Notes under the pieces: model-generated
The model's database searches: none
Seen by the model: only the letters and a program-made list of their open reading frames with translations
Told to the model about the DNA's origin: nothing
Position numbers and translations under genes: made by a program
Source: PNMQ01 sp964478775
Lineage (GTDB): Bacteria; Pseudomonadota; Alphaproteobacteria; Paracaedibacterales; CAIOTO01
NCBI GenBank assembly: GCA_964478775.1
Contig: CAYZJC010000004.1
Span: 15,643-79,642, forward strand
Direction of reading: 5' to 3'
DNA: 64,000 nt
Shown here: positions 8,466 to 17,560 of the stretch, in pieces
Position numbering within the stretch: position 1 is the first letter of the stretch
Layout: each line of letters starts with the position of its first letter

Positions 8466-8960
8466 TTAAAAGGGAATTTGATCATCCAACCCAGATATTG
8501 CAGCAGGCGCCCCTAACGGAGCTGTGCTAAGTTCTGGCCCTTTTGAATGATTTGAGCCAGCAGAATACCCCATATCATCCTGGCCATGGACATCATCAGC
8601 ATTTCCAGCACGTGTGTCGAGCAATGTAAGTTCACCTCTAAAACGACCAATGAGCACTTCCGTCGTGTAGCGTTCTGCACCAGACTGGTCGGTCCATTTA
8701 CGTGTCTGCAATTGTCCTTCAATATACAAACGTGAGCCCTTGCGAACGAATTTTTCAACAATTTCAGCAATGCGGTCATTGAGCACGCTTATGCGGTGCC
8801 ATTCCGTTTTGTCTCTGCGTTCACCTGTGTTCTTATCTTTCCAAACTTCACTGGTTGCAACTGAAAAATTTGCAATCTTTGTGCCATCTGGCATGAAACG
8901 AATTTCAGGATCTTTTCCCACGTTTCCAACAATAATCACTTTGTTTACTGACCCTGCCAT
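8466..8960 (-). CDS. ssb: Single-stranded DNA-binding protein
   Basis: Binds ssDNA during replication, recombination and repair. The 164-residue product has the OB fold (about 1-110: MAGSVNKVIIVGNVGKDPEI, then TEWHRISVL, KGSRLYIEGQLQTRKW) and a disordered linker. The acidic tip GLDDQIPF is the docking peptide for partner proteins; RecJ, encoded at 21370-23136, belongs to a family whose members bind SSB. GGAG lies eight to nine bases before the ATG. A terminator follows, so it appears to be monocistronic. Confidence 0.96.
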   Translation of the reverse strand: MAGSVNKVIIVGNVGKDPEIRFMPDGTKIANFSVATSEVWKDKNTGERRDKTEWHRISVLNDRIAEIVEKFVRKGSRLYIEGQLQTRKWTDQSGAERYTTEVLIGRFRGELTLLDTRAGNADDVHGQDDMGYSAGSNHSKGPELSTAPLGAPAAISGLDDQIPF

Positions 8961-9265
8961 AATTTTGCTCCTACCTTTATCTTTTATGATTCATCAATTT
9001 CTTTGCCATATACTACAAAGAGTCTTTTTGCTACTTTATTTATGCGCTTTTTAGAGTGCACATGCAAAGGAAAAATTAAAGTACCCCGTATTAATTAAGC
9101 TGGCAGAGCATATGCAACACGCTTACTCTAAGCAGCGTTCATTTCTATGGCCTTTCCTTCCATCAACAACACCTCAACTCTTTTAGAAATATTGTTTTAC
9201 TTTAACTATTAATTAAGAGCCAGTGCGTCATAATGAAGGTCAAATCAATTTTGTGAGTTTCCCAC
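8961..9265. other. Divergent intergenic region ssb / secreted orphan
   Basis: 305 bases that must hold the ssb promoter (minus) and the promoter of the 9266 gene (plus). The motif ATTAATTAAG occurs twice (near 9091 and 9209). CATAAT at 9229-9234 could be a -10 element for the plus-strand gene, but no matching -35 is evident. No gene or RNA is recognised here. Confidence 0.5.
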
Positions 9266-10300
9266 ATGAAAGCCATCTCTTATTTTTTATGCACATCCCT
9301 ATTATTCATGACTGAATCTTCCTTACATGCAAGCAGCAGAGAAAGGTCACTCACACACAGCAGCAGTCTGTCTGGGCAAGAAGACGCTAAAAGTCCGCGC
9401 GCATCCTTAAAAAGTCGTTTAGAAATGGCAAAAAGTCGCCTGCAAAATACTGCCAATAAAGTTACTAACAGCTTTAGAAAAACACCAACGGATTTGTCTT
9501 TATTTGAAAATGATATTGTCACATTTGACTCATTTTCTAATTTATTTAATGACAGAAACTACAGCTTAGATTTACCGGTGAGTTTCAAAGGGAAGCAAAT
9601 AATACTATACTGCACTAGTGGAACAAAAATAGAGAGATTGCATGAGCAGTTTAGCACCATTAGAGCATCTCTTTATGACATGATAATCGTGATGGAAAAA
9701 TACCGTGATGACGAGACTAGATTTCACTTAGATTTGAATACAGTAGGGCATGACCCTATTGAAGTGTACCGTGAACGTCAAAAATTTCATTTACTTGGCC
9801 AGCTATTGTTTCTTTTGAGCAGTGGCTTAATTGATAGTCAAAACTATCTTCTCATAGATGCAATCAGTGACCTTTCTCAAATAATCACCGTACTAATAGA
9901 AAGAATATCAGTTGCAACCACCTATGCCAATAATGAAAGTATCGCTAAACCTTGCCGAAAAGTATATCTAGAAATGGCAAAAGACCTTACTGCAATACTA
10001 CAAAAACTTGACCAATTTAAAACAAATTTTGATGATTTATTACTTGACAAAGATGACACAAATCTGGCAGCTGAATGTCGCATTGAAAACTTTTGGCAAA
10101 TTGCTACAAAGAAATCTTACGGTGGCTCAGAACGTTCGATCGCAGCTCTGACTGCTGATTCCCCCCTGACAATTGATTCGAGTTCCTTCAGCAGGAATAC
10201 AAGCCCTTCTACAGAATCAGAACTATCTAGCAGAAGTAATAGTGTGACGAGTGAGAAAGGATTTAAGCCAATTGAAAATCGGCCTGGTTGGAAATCTTAA
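9266..10300 (+). CDS. Secreted orphan protein, Ser-rich ends
   Basis: No family recognised. The 344-residue product starts MKAISYFLCTSLLFMTESSLHASS, a Sec signal peptide with likely cleavage around HA-SS. The first 80 mature residues are basic and Ser-rich (SLKSRLEMAKSRLQNTANKVTNSF, amphipathic helix). A central region (about 110-285) is strongly helical. The C-terminal 60 residues are a disordered Ser/Thr-rich tail (SSSFSRNTSPSTESELSSRSNS). There is no clear Shine-Dalgarno sequence. It is single and flanked by the convergent secreted orphan at 10399. The layout (signal, helical core, Ser-rich tail) would suit a secreted or surface factor, but function is unknown. Confidence 0.65.
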   Translation: MKAISYFLCTSLLFMTESSLHASSRERSLTHSSSLSGQEDAKSPRASLKSRLEMAKSRLQNTANKVTNSFRKTPTDLSLFENDIVTFDSFSNLFNDRNYSLDLPVSFKGKQIILYCTSGTKIERLHEQFSTIRASLYDMIIVMEKYRDDETRFHLDLNTVGHDPIEVYRERQKFHLLGQLLFLLSSGLIDSQNYLLIDAISDLSQIITVLIERISVATTYANNESIAKPCRKVYLEMAKDLTAILQKLDQFKTNFDDLLLDKDDTNLAAECRIENFWQIATKKSYGGSERSIAALTADSPLTIDSSSFSRNTSPSTESELSSRSNSVTSEKGFKPIENRPGWKS

Positions 10301-10306
10301 AAGACA

Positions 10307-10385
10307 AAACACCCATTAACTTAATGCTTACCAGAAAAGCTTCGTGCCTGAATGAACGTGGCATAACGAAAGATAATGGGTGTTT
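10307..10385. terminator. Inverted repeat between convergent genes, possible bidirectional terminator
   Basis: AAACACCCATTA (10307-10318) and TAATGGGTGTTT (10374-10385) are perfectly complementary over 12 bases. The 55-base loop contains a second stem (TTCGT-GCC pairing with GGC-ACGAA). It lies between two converging secreted-protein genes, where a shared terminator is expected. T runs are short, so this is only a probable terminator. Confidence 0.5.
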
Positions 10386-10398
10386 GATACAGTGCAGA

Positions 10399-11487
10399 CT
10401 AACGGTTCGCTAGAATTTTAGCTGCATTTCTGCGAGCTGTATCAATTGCTTTCCATACAGCCGTTTGCTTATCTTGAATTGAAACCTCTGGGTTCAGAAA
10501 GTCAATTTGTGCAATAGCTTCTTGTGCAGCTTGTACTATTTGTTGGGTAATTTCATTCGTAATTTTCACAGGAAAATCATTAGTGTGGGAGCAAATATTA
10601 TCTTCACCTTCAAGACTCATGTTTGGAAATTGTGTAAATATCTCTTCCAATTTGAACTCAAAAGAGCCCTTGCTAGCCCATACTAAGGTCTTAAGTGCTT
10701 TTGGTGTCAACAAATCTGAAAGATATCGACTCTGTACTATATTTGTGTGCGTACGAATATTTTGGTACAATTCATCACTGGTGACGCGTTGTTGCGCTTG
10801 TTCTGACTGGGTGTAGCTATGCACAATTTGAGCTGCCATACTCGTAAATGCAGGGCTGTGCAAGTGAAAACAAAATGAAAGTTCTAGTGGTGCTATCGTA
10901 TATGAGTTTAGCTGCAGTACGGCATCAATATAAATTGGCCATTCATGAACTGCAATACTATTCATCATACCTAACCAGGTTACAGCATCTGTGTCAGCAG
11001 AAAATGTAGTAAAAACACTTATAACAGTGTTGCGATATCCGTCTAAGTCAGCAGGAGCCATTTCAGCAATATTGTTTAGTACGTGTGCTGCATGCTGTTC
11101 AGTGAATGGACAATGTGGCATATGTGCATTACTGAAGGATATCTCGTTTGTGAGGCTGTGCCAAATATGTACATATTCATTAAATGACTCTGCTTTTGCT
11201 GGTGTTGTCAAAATCTTGTTAAGGGTGCGTATCATTTGCGTACGTGTTGGCCAAGAAGCTTCATGGTACCCTTGGGTAACAATAGCGTTTACAGCGTCAA
11301 AAACAGACCTTCTATTTTCTTCAGGAATTATGCCAATTTCTTTTGAAATAGTCAGCGCATCTCTTAGAGTGCTGCCAGGGAATTTAAAGATATTTTCTTC
11401 AATTGAAGTGTCCATTGCGAAGAGCGGCGCCACGCTCATGCTTAAGAAGAATGCTGCCAATTTTGCTTTTAGGTTATATTTTTTCAT
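10399..11487 (-). CDS. Secreted orphan protein
   Basis: No family recognised. The 362-residue product starts MKKYNLKAKLAAFFLSMSVAPLFAMD, a good Sec signal peptide with cleavage after FA. The rest is soluble and mostly helical with scattered aromatics and no repeats or membrane segments; a few His and Cys residues (HMPHCPFTEQH near 120) are not in a known metal motif. AAGGA lies eight bases before the ATG. It converges on the 9266 gene and stands apart from the MFS transporter by more than 100 bases. Confidence 0.65.
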   Translation of the reverse strand: MKKYNLKAKLAAFFLSMSVAPLFAMDTSIEENIFKFPGSTLRDALTISKEIGIIPEENRRSVFDAVNAIVTQGYHEASWPTRTQMIRTLNKILTTPAKAESFNEYVHIWHSLTNEISFSNAHMPHCPFTEQHAAHVLNNIAEMAPADLDGYRNTVISVFTTFSADTDAVTWLGMMNSIAVHEWPIYIDAVLQLNSYTIAPLELSFCFHLHSPAFTSMAAQIVHSYTQSEQAQQRVTSDELYQNIRTHTNIVQSRYLSDLLTPKALKTLVWASKGSFEFKLEEIFTQFPNMSLEGEDNICSHTNDFPVKITNEITQQIVQAAQEAIAQIDFLNPEVSIQDKQTAVWKAIDTARRNAAKILANR

Positions 11488-11600
11488 ATGTTAATTCCTT
11501 ACTTTGTGTTTATGATTACAATATACTATATAGTATACTTCAATTCATTTTGCAAGTTATTTTTAAGAAAAGTAAGCACATTTAAAAAAATTTGCCAATT

Positions 11601-12863
11601 CTAGTAGGCTGTGCGTTTTGAAAAAGTGATCCAGCTACCTAAAGCAAGGCATGCGACTCCAGTTGCTACGATTCCCCAAACAAAAGCGCCCTTAACACCG
11701 TGACCTATGTGAGTTGAGTATTCACAAAAGTTGCCAGCCATAAAGTTACCTATGAGTGTCGCAATACCAGCTACAAAATAATAGACCGCAAAACCACTAC
11801 CCTTTAAATGCGCTGGCGTAGATTGCGCAATGAGTGCACCAAGTAGGCCTTGTGTCATGCCCATATGCAAACCTGCTAACGCAATCGCAAATACAATTGA
11901 TGAAACATTATCACTTAAAGAAACAATACAATTGGCTAGTAATAAAATAGTAATACCAAAAAACAACAGTGTTCGCTTATCCATTTTATCTGCTAGCTTT
12001 CCAACGGGAAAGGAAGCTGCTGCTTCGACTAGGTTATAGATCATCATGAAAAATGGCATGATTGTGATGGCAAAACCCAATTCACGGCCACGGTAATGCA
12101 AGAATGATTCACTAAAGCGGGCCAACATTAATAAAAACGAAACGAGTATAAGCAGCCAAAATGTGTGGGGTAATTTTGTAATGTCTTGCAGAAGGGTTGC
12201 AAAAGTTGTTTTGTGCGTATTGAAGCTATCAGCTTTTTTAGGTTCTTTTACAAACAAGAGTAATATAACAAGGGCCAAAAGGGCAGGAATTAAAGAAAAC
12301 CAAAATACACTTCTGTAATGATTATGTGTAGCGCCCATAATATACCACGAACAAATGGCTCCGTTTGCAAATCCCAATGCGTAAAAAGCATATCTTGCCC
12401 CAAAGCTAGTGCCATGTTTTGTGCTTGAAGACAGATCGGCGACCAGGGCGTCTGTTGGCGCAGCCCGAATTCCTTTTGCAAGGCGGTCTAACGACTTTGC
12501 AATAAATATGCTCATTAGGCCTGTAGAAAGGGCAAAAATAGGTTTAATAAGTATGGAAAACACAGCCCCCACTAAAATGATAGCTTTCCTTCTTTTAAGC
12601 TTATCGCTTAGCAAGCCTGATATAATTTTAGTTAAAAAAGCGATACCCACCGCAACACCTTCAATATAACCAATTTGCTTATAATTTAGGCCTAATTCAT
12701 CCTTCATAAAAAAAGGCAAAATTGAAAACACCATCACACTGGCTGTCCCGCTGAAAAAGCTTACCCACGCAATTGCCCAAAGGCTTTGATTATGGGCCGG
12801 ATCCATGGTTAAGATTAAGTGCTGTTTAAGCCAATAAGATTTATCTATTTTTGTATCATTCAT
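11601..12863 (-). CDS. MFS transporter
   Basis: Major facilitator superfamily inner-membrane transporter, 420 residues, with about twelve hydrophobic segments. The loop between TM2 and TM3 carries the MFS signature in the form GLLSDKLKRRKA (about 80-92), and a second copy KLADKMDKR follows the central loop. The segment LDRLAKGIRAAPTDALVADL after TM4 is typical of one MFS branch. Substrate cannot be read from sequence; metabolite uptake or drug efflux are both possible. It stands alone, with more than 100 bases to both neighbours. Confidence 0.85.
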   Translation of the reverse strand: MNDTKIDKSYWLKQHLILTMDPAHNQSLWAIAWVSFFSGTASVMVFSILPFFMKDELGLNYKQIGYIEGVAVGIAFLTKIISGLLSDKLKRRKAIILVGAVFSILIKPIFALSTGLMSIFIAKSLDRLAKGIRAAPTDALVADLSSSTKHGTSFGARYAFYALGFANGAICSWYIMGATHNHYRSVFWFSLIPALLALVILLLFVKEPKKADSFNTHKTTFATLLQDITKLPHTFWLLILVSFLLMLARFSESFLHYRGRELGFAITIMPFFMMIYNLVEAAASFPVGKLADKMDKRTLLFFGITILLLANCIVSLSDNVSSIVFAIALAGLHMGMTQGLLGALIAQSTPAHLKGSGFAVYYFVAGIATLIGNFMAGNFCEYSTHIGHGVKGAFVWGIVATGVACLALGSWITFSKRTAY

Positions 12864-12990
12864 TTTAGTTTAATCATATAGAAAGCATTAGCGTGATGCA
12901 TGAACAAAGGGTACACCTAATTGTGTGTGTATACAACTGTTCTGCAAAAAAGGAAAGGCTAGAAGAGGAAATTTGACGCAAGGATGCTAT

Positions 12991-13020
12991 CAAAAAAGAG
13001 CCGTTTTAAAACAGCTCTTT
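12991..13020 (-). terminator. Rho-independent terminator after the 13051 gene
   Basis: On the minus strand AAAGAGC and GCTCTTT form a hairpin around TGTTTTAAAACG, followed by TTT, about 30 bases after the stop of the secreted orphan at 13051. The stem is AT-rich but symmetrical. Confidence 0.75.
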
Positions 13021-13050
13021 AAACTTGTGGTTTATGGGAAAAAAAGAAGT

Positions 13051-14346
13051 TTAGCTTTTTGTTTCAACTTCATCAGTCTCAATATCTGTTTTTAAAGAAT
13101 CATGTGCTTGGTCCATCGTGATTTGGTGTGTACGTACTTTTACAAACTTTGCAGCGAATGCATCATTGAGTGTATCACTCGCACACAATAGATATTTCAT
13201 TGTTTGATAGTAGCGCGCATAATATTGGCTGGCACTCGGTGCGTTTGGCATAACGGGGGCATTTAAAACAATATCTGTGAAACGGGGCATAGCGTCACTG
13301 CCTGTAATGGCACATCGGGTTCTGCCAGCTTGCGTTGAAACGGCACTTAAGGTTAACCATCTTGCTGCTGAAACGGCTGTAGCCGCAAACCCTGATCTTT
13401 CGTATGGGTATAAGGCATGCAGCAAAGATTCTATATTTGAAATAGACTCTTGCAAGAAGACAACGTCTTCATTCCATTTTGTAATTGTTGCCTTTATTTC
13501 TGCTTTAGTACGCGAATCAAGCGCCGACTGCATTGGGTTTTGTGCAACGTAAGTTCTGCATTGGTTAATGGCTTCACGTGCAGCCATGATATACTCAATA
13601 GCTGCCGCCGAATGACAAATCATTTCACGAAAACGAATTCTCAAATTTAAACTTTGGTTTTCAGCTGTTTGTTTAAGCGCTGTCAATGAAGCGCACATTG
13701 CTTCATCTTCTTGGCCTGCCAACGCTTTTGTCAGTGTTGAAACCTGCTCTTCTTGCGCAATAACCATAGAATTGAAATTAGAATAAAGTTGTTGCAATCT
13801 TTGAATTCTTAAGCTGGTGCCCTCTTCAGAATTTTCTGTGAGTGACAAAAAGTTATCCATTAATGTGGCGCAAGCATCATTTAAAAAAGGGTTGGTATTG
13901 CTGCCATAAGGTCTAATTTCTACAGTGACATGCCCCTCGACTTTACCATCAGTGTTGGTCAAAAAGCTTTCATAACGTGTTTGTTTATGTCTGATTTTGG
14001 GCTGTCTTTCGGCCTTTGCCAATGCTTCAGCCGCTCTTTTAGGAAATAAGCTGTGTACAGCAACCACAACTTTATATTTTGTTGTGTTTAAATCATCTTC
14101 ATCAGAAAAGGTGGCTGATTTACTGTCAATTGAATGTTCTGAAAAATAACGTTCAGCGTCTTGCAAAAAAGGCAATTGATAAGCAGTTGTCCACGAAGTA
14201 GCTGCCTTTTTAAGTGGTGATGGTGTTGCAAGATTACCTATTTCTTGTGAAGATGACATACCATAGGCAACACCACCATCAATCATTGGGAAACCAACAA
14301 GGGTGATTCCTGCTAACAAACACACTTTTTGAAAATTTAATTTCAT
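13051..14346 (-). CDS. Secreted orphan protein, helical
   Basis: No family recognised. The frame extends two codons upstream to a GTG, but ATG 14346 has AAGGA seven bases upstream and is chosen, giving 431 residues. It begins MKLNFQKVCLLAGITLVGFPM, a Sec signal sequence. The mature part has a Ser/Asp-rich stretch (about 65-85), then a long helical region (about 150-300, Gln/Glu/Leu-rich, possible coiled coil), and an acidic tail (DIETDEVETKS). A strong terminator follows, so it is probably monocistronic. It lies directly upstream of the divergent T6SS cassette, and an effector role is possible but unproven. Confidence 0.65.
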   Translation of the reverse strand: MKLNFQKVCLLAGITLVGFPMIDGGVAYGMSSSQEIGNLATPSPLKKAATSWTTAYQLPFLQDAERYFSEHSIDSKSATFSDEDDLNTTKYKVVVAVHSLFPKRAAEALAKAERQPKIRHKQTRYESFLTNTDGKVEGHVTVEIRPYGSNTNPFLNDACATLMDNFLSLTENSEEGTSLRIQRLQQLYSNFNSMVIAQEEQVSTLTKALAGQEDEAMCASLTALKQTAENQSLNLRIRFREMICHSAAAIEYIMAAREAINQCRTYVAQNPMQSALDSRTKAEIKATITKWNEDVVFLQESISNIESLLHALYPYERSGFAATAVSAARWLTLSAVSTQAGRTRCAITGSDAMPRFTDIVLNAPVMPNAPSASQYYARYYQTMKYLLCASDTLNDAFAAKFVKVRTHQITMDQAHDSLKTDIETDEVETKS

Positions 14347-14682
14347 AAACACATCCTTCTTTTGAAAAATTACTATACAGTCATTAAAAATTAATGCTTT
14401 TTTTACTAAAAGTCAAACAATGAAATGTGATATCTTTCATAGCTTTCATTCCTTCAGCGTAAACCACAATGTTTAAGATGAGGTGAAAAAACGCACAAAG
14501 ATTTGGTTCGATTGTATAAAGATTCTCTACCTTCTAAGGTGTTTTCATATAAAATTGAGATTAATTTTATTAACTTTTTGTTAACATAATTCGTGTTCAA
14601 TAGTGATAAGGGTACCACCATGCAGCTCACACTGTGATTGGCATTGAAGGTGATCACAGATAAGACGACAGGAACGAAAACT
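14347..14682. promoter_or_regulatory. Intergenic control region ahead of tssB
   Basis: 336 bases between the divergent secreted orphan and tssB. It contains CTGTGAT (14632-14638) and ATCACAG (14653-14659), a 7-base inverted repeat just upstream of the tssB ribosome site, which could be an operator or an RNA hairpin. No good -35/-10 pair was found, and no gene is recognised. Confidence 0.4.
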
Positions 14683-15336
14683 ATGGCCGATAATTCTCAG
14701 CATAAAATTGGGCAAACACGCCCACCACGTGTGCAAATTACCTATGATGTCATGGTTGGAAATGCAACAGAACACCGAGAGCTTCCCTTCGTTGTGGGGA
14801 TTATGGCCGACCTTTCGGGCATGCGTGAAACTGAGCCACCTGCCGTAAAGGAACGTTCATTTGTCGGCATTCACACCGATAATTTTAATGACATTATGGA
14901 ACATATTCGCCCTAATTTATCCTTAGCTGTTGAAAATAGATTATTGTCTACCAAAGGAAAATTTAAGGCTGACTTAGTGTTCGAATCGATGGATGATTTC
15001 TTGCCCATGAACCTCATTAAGCAAATTCCAACCTTAACTTCACTTTGGGAATCGCGCGTCAATTTAAAAGACTTGCTTTCAAAGATGGATGGTAATGATG
15101 AATTAGAAGACATGTTTTTAGAAATTATGAACGACACCAAAAAACAAGACTTAATCATGAAGGCGATTTTAGCGGAAGAGTCGGGCGAAGTGGTCAATGA
15201 CAAACCGAGTGAAGATGAAAAGTTGGCCCAAGAAACATTAAAGGCTTTGCCTAATCTGGGAAGCGAAGCCTCTATTCCATCAGAAACGTTTGAGTCCCCT
15301 TATGAAGATTCATCCAGCCCAAGTGCCCCAAAGTAG
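14683..15336 (+). CDS. tssB: T6SS contractile sheath small subunit TssB (VipA)
   Basis: Pairs with TssC to form the contractile sheath of a type VI secretion system in the cytoplasm. The open frame begins 15 codons earlier at a TTG, but ATG 14683 has GGAA upstream and gives the normal start MADNSQHKIGQTRPPRVQITYDV. Family-like segments follow: ELPFVVGIMADLSG, RSFVGIHTDNFNDIM, and the helical tail IPTLTSLWESRVNLKDLLSKM (family: L..LR..L..L...). The 217-residue product is longer than the usual 165-180 because of an acidic Ser/Pro-rich extension after about residue 165. It is followed by tssC after 74 bases. Confidence 0.85.
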   Translation: MADNSQHKIGQTRPPRVQITYDVMVGNATEHRELPFVVGIMADLSGMRETEPPAVKERSFVGIHTDNFNDIMEHIRPNLSLAVENRLLSTKGKFKADLVFESMDDFLPMNLIKQIPTLTSLWESRVNLKDLLSKMDGNDELEDMFLEIMNDTKKQDLIMKAILAEESGEVVNDKPSEDEKLAQETLKALPNLGSEASIPSETFESPYEDSSSPSAPK

Positions 15337-15410
15337 TTAAGGAAAAATGCTGATGATATTTCTGCTTGTTCACCCCCATTCACACAATCCACAAAGGCTT
15401 TGATTAAGTT

Positions 15411-16859
15411 ATGGCAACAAATAAAACTTCAATTCTTGATGAATTTATGACCACCGGAAAACTTGCGCGTGATGCAAGTCAGCGCCCTTTTGCCTTGGCC
15501 ATGTTAAAGGAATTTATTAATCATTTGCGTCAACAGGGCAACATTACATCTAACAATGCAACGGCGTTTGTGGTGGCGCGCATTCGGCAAATTGATGAAC
15601 TCATCTCAGCGCAAATTAATGAAATTATACACGACCCTAAGTTTCAAAAATTAGAAGGGTCTTGGAGAAGTCTTCACTACTTTGTCTCACGCACAAAAAC
15701 AAATAAAAAACTACGGTTACGTTTACTCAATATTTCAAAGGCCGAGCTTTATCAAGACCTCATCAAGTCACCTGAATTTGACCAAAGTGAATTGTTTAAA
15801 AAGGTGTATGAACGCGAATATGGGACATTTGGCGGTCAACCATATTCTTGCTTGGTAGGTGACTTTGAATTTTCAAGAAGTGCAAAAGATATCGCTTTGC
15901 TTGAAAAAATTTCAGAAGTTGCTGCGTGTGCGCATGCGCCCTTTATTTCTGGTGCCCACCCGCAAATGTTTGACATTGACGGCTTTCATCAAATTGCAAG
16001 ACCAAAAGACTTAAATAAAAGCTTTCAAAGCCTTGAATTGGCAAAGTGGAATAACTTTAGAAACAATGAAGACTCACGCTATATTGCTTTGGTCTTACCA
16101 CGCGTTTTAATGCGCCTACCTTATAAGTCTGACGGCATTCAAGAAGACGGACTAGACTTTGAAGAAGAAGTCAATGGTGTCGGTATGGATAAGTTTTGCT
16201 GGGGAAATGCAGCTTATATATTGGCAGAACGCATCACCAATTCCTTTTACTGGTATGGGTGGACAGCTGCCATTCGTGGTGTGGAAGGTGGTGGGCTTGT
16301 GGAAGGACTTCCAGCATACACATACAAAACCCCTGAAGGTGACATGGTCTTAAAATGCCCAACGGAAGTTGCCATTACAGATAGGCGTGAAAAAGAACTC
16401 AGTGATCAAGGCTTTATTGGGCTTTGCCATGCAAAAGGCAGTGATTATGCCGTGTTTTTTGGCACGCAAACCGTGCAACGTGTTAAGCAGTATGAAGACG
16501 ATGTTGCCAATGCAAATGCAGCTTTATCTGCGCGCTTACCTTATGTATTAGCCGCCTCAAGGTTCGCACATTACATTAAAGTCATTATGCGTGAAAAAAT
16601 TGGTTCATTTGTCACACGCGAACAAATAGAACTATACTTAAATAATTGGTTATCAAATTACATTTTATTAAATGATGACGCGCCTCAGTCTGCGAAAGCC
16701 ACTTACCCCTTACGTGAAGGCAGGGTAGATGTTTTTTCTGTGCCTGGTGTGCCAGGGTCATATAAAGCCGTTGTTTATTTAAGACCTCATTTTCAAATGG
16801 AAGAATTGACAGCATCCATTAGGCTTGTAGCTGAACTTCCAGCTGCACACACCGAATAA
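15411..16859 (+). CDS. tssC: T6SS contractile sheath large subunit TssC (VipB)
   Basis: Large sheath subunit that polymerises with TssB around the Hcp tube. The 482 residues are the normal length. Family marks: the segment FQKLEGSWRSLHYFVSRTKTNKKLRLRLLN, VYEREYGTFGGQPYSCLVGDFEFS, PHPFISGAHPQMF-like region, RYIALVLPRVLMRLPY, and FCWGNAAYILAERI, then VFFGTQTVQ and the C-terminal LPYVLAASRFAHYIKVIMR. It is the central gene of the tssB-tssC-hcp-like cassette. Confidence 0.93.
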   Translation: MATNKTSILDEFMTTGKLARDASQRPFALAMLKEFINHLRQQGNITSNNATAFVVARIRQIDELISAQINEIIHDPKFQKLEGSWRSLHYFVSRTKTNKKLRLRLLNISKAELYQDLIKSPEFDQSELFKKVYEREYGTFGGQPYSCLVGDFEFSRSAKDIALLEKISEVAACAHAPFISGAHPQMFDIDGFHQIARPKDLNKSFQSLELAKWNNFRNNEDSRYIALVLPRVLMRLPYKSDGIQEDGLDFEEEVNGVGMDKFCWGNAAYILAERITNSFYWYGWTAAIRGVEGGGLVEGLPAYTYKTPEGDMVLKCPTEVAITDRREKELSDQGFIGLCHAKGSDYAVFFGTQTVQRVKQYEDDVANANAALSARLPYVLAASRFAHYIKVIMREKIGSFVTREQIELYLNNWLSNYILLNDDAPQSAKATYPLREGRVDVFSVPGVPGSYKAVVYLRPHFQMEELTASIRLVAELPAAHTE

Positions 16860-16895
16860 CCCATGATGCAATTTATGATAAAGGAATAACATAAT

Positions 16896-17456
16896 ATGGC
16901 AACTAATTTTCAAATCGTCAATTTGCCGGGTAAACGTGAGTTTCGCATTGCAACGACAGACACAACAAATGAAGAACACAGTGGTATCAAATCACCTGAA
17001 TGGATGGTCAAGATTGATGAACTCATGCAGTCATCAGTTGAAGGTTTTCGCAACTATGTTGAACTCTTTGGCTGGTATGGTGAATCTTCACGTTATACAA
17101 ACCCCGATATCAGCGGTCCCTTGTTTACATCTTCCACGCTGCGTCACTCTGACCTTATCCTCATTATTCCTTATGGTGGATATTGCGCACAGCTTGAAAG
17201 CCATATGAACCTTGGAACAGGCATTGGCAACTTAACAATTGTGCGCTTGGGTAATGTGGGGCAAATGAAAGTGACTTTGCAACAAATTGAATTTAAGACT
17301 TGTAAAATACAAAGCTGCCAACAACAATTAGATAGAATGATTCTGCATGTCATGATTGGTGCTAAAACGAATACCGTATTTGTATATGGCCAAGACGGAC
17401 AAAGCCAAGGGCAAATGGTAAGTCAGGTTGACTATATTAATAACACGGCGCAGTAA
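16896..17456 (+). CDS. Probable T6SS inner-tube protein (Hcp-like, TssD)
   Basis: The 186-residue product follows tssC by 36 bases. No recognised signal peptide. From about residue 75 it alternates strands (LILIIPYGG, LTIVRLGN, MKVTLQQIEFKTCKIQS, LDRMILHVMIGAKTNTVFVYG), compatible with the beta-barrel that Hcp proteins form. The position directly after tssBC, its size and this pattern support Hcp, the ring protein stacked inside the sheath and secreted on firing. No strict Hcp signature was read, so the assignment rests mainly on context. AAGGA lies about ten bases before the ATG. An alternative is another small T6SS-associated protein. Confidence 0.55.
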   Translation: MATNFQIVNLPGKREFRIATTDTTNEEHSGIKSPEWMVKIDELMQSSVEGFRNYVELFGWYGESSRYTNPDISGPLFTSSTLRHSDLILIIPYGGYCAQLESHMNLGTGIGNLTIVRLGNVGQMKVTLQQIEFKTCKIQSCQQQLDRMILHVMIGAKTNTVFVYGQDGQSQGQMVSQVDYINNTAQ

Positions 17457-17490
17457 AATATAACTTGCCGCTAATAATCTGGTTACAGAA

Positions 17491-17529
17491 ATAGGAGCAA
17501 AGTCTACGTTTTGCTACACCAGTTCCTAT
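17491..17529. repeat. Inverted repeat between hcp-like gene and rnhB
   Basis: ATAGGA (17491-17496) pairs with TCCTAT (17524-17529), with an inner AGCAAA/TTTGCT stem. It lies between converging genes and could help end transcription, but there is no T run. Confidence 0.35.
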
Positions 17530-17560
17530 ATGACGCTTGAGCCAAAGTATAAAGGACCAG

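Noticed and set aside
14500..14520. GGTTCGATT, like a tRNA T-arm
   Set aside because: No acceptor or anticodon stem could be built around it. No tRNA or rRNA was found in the window.
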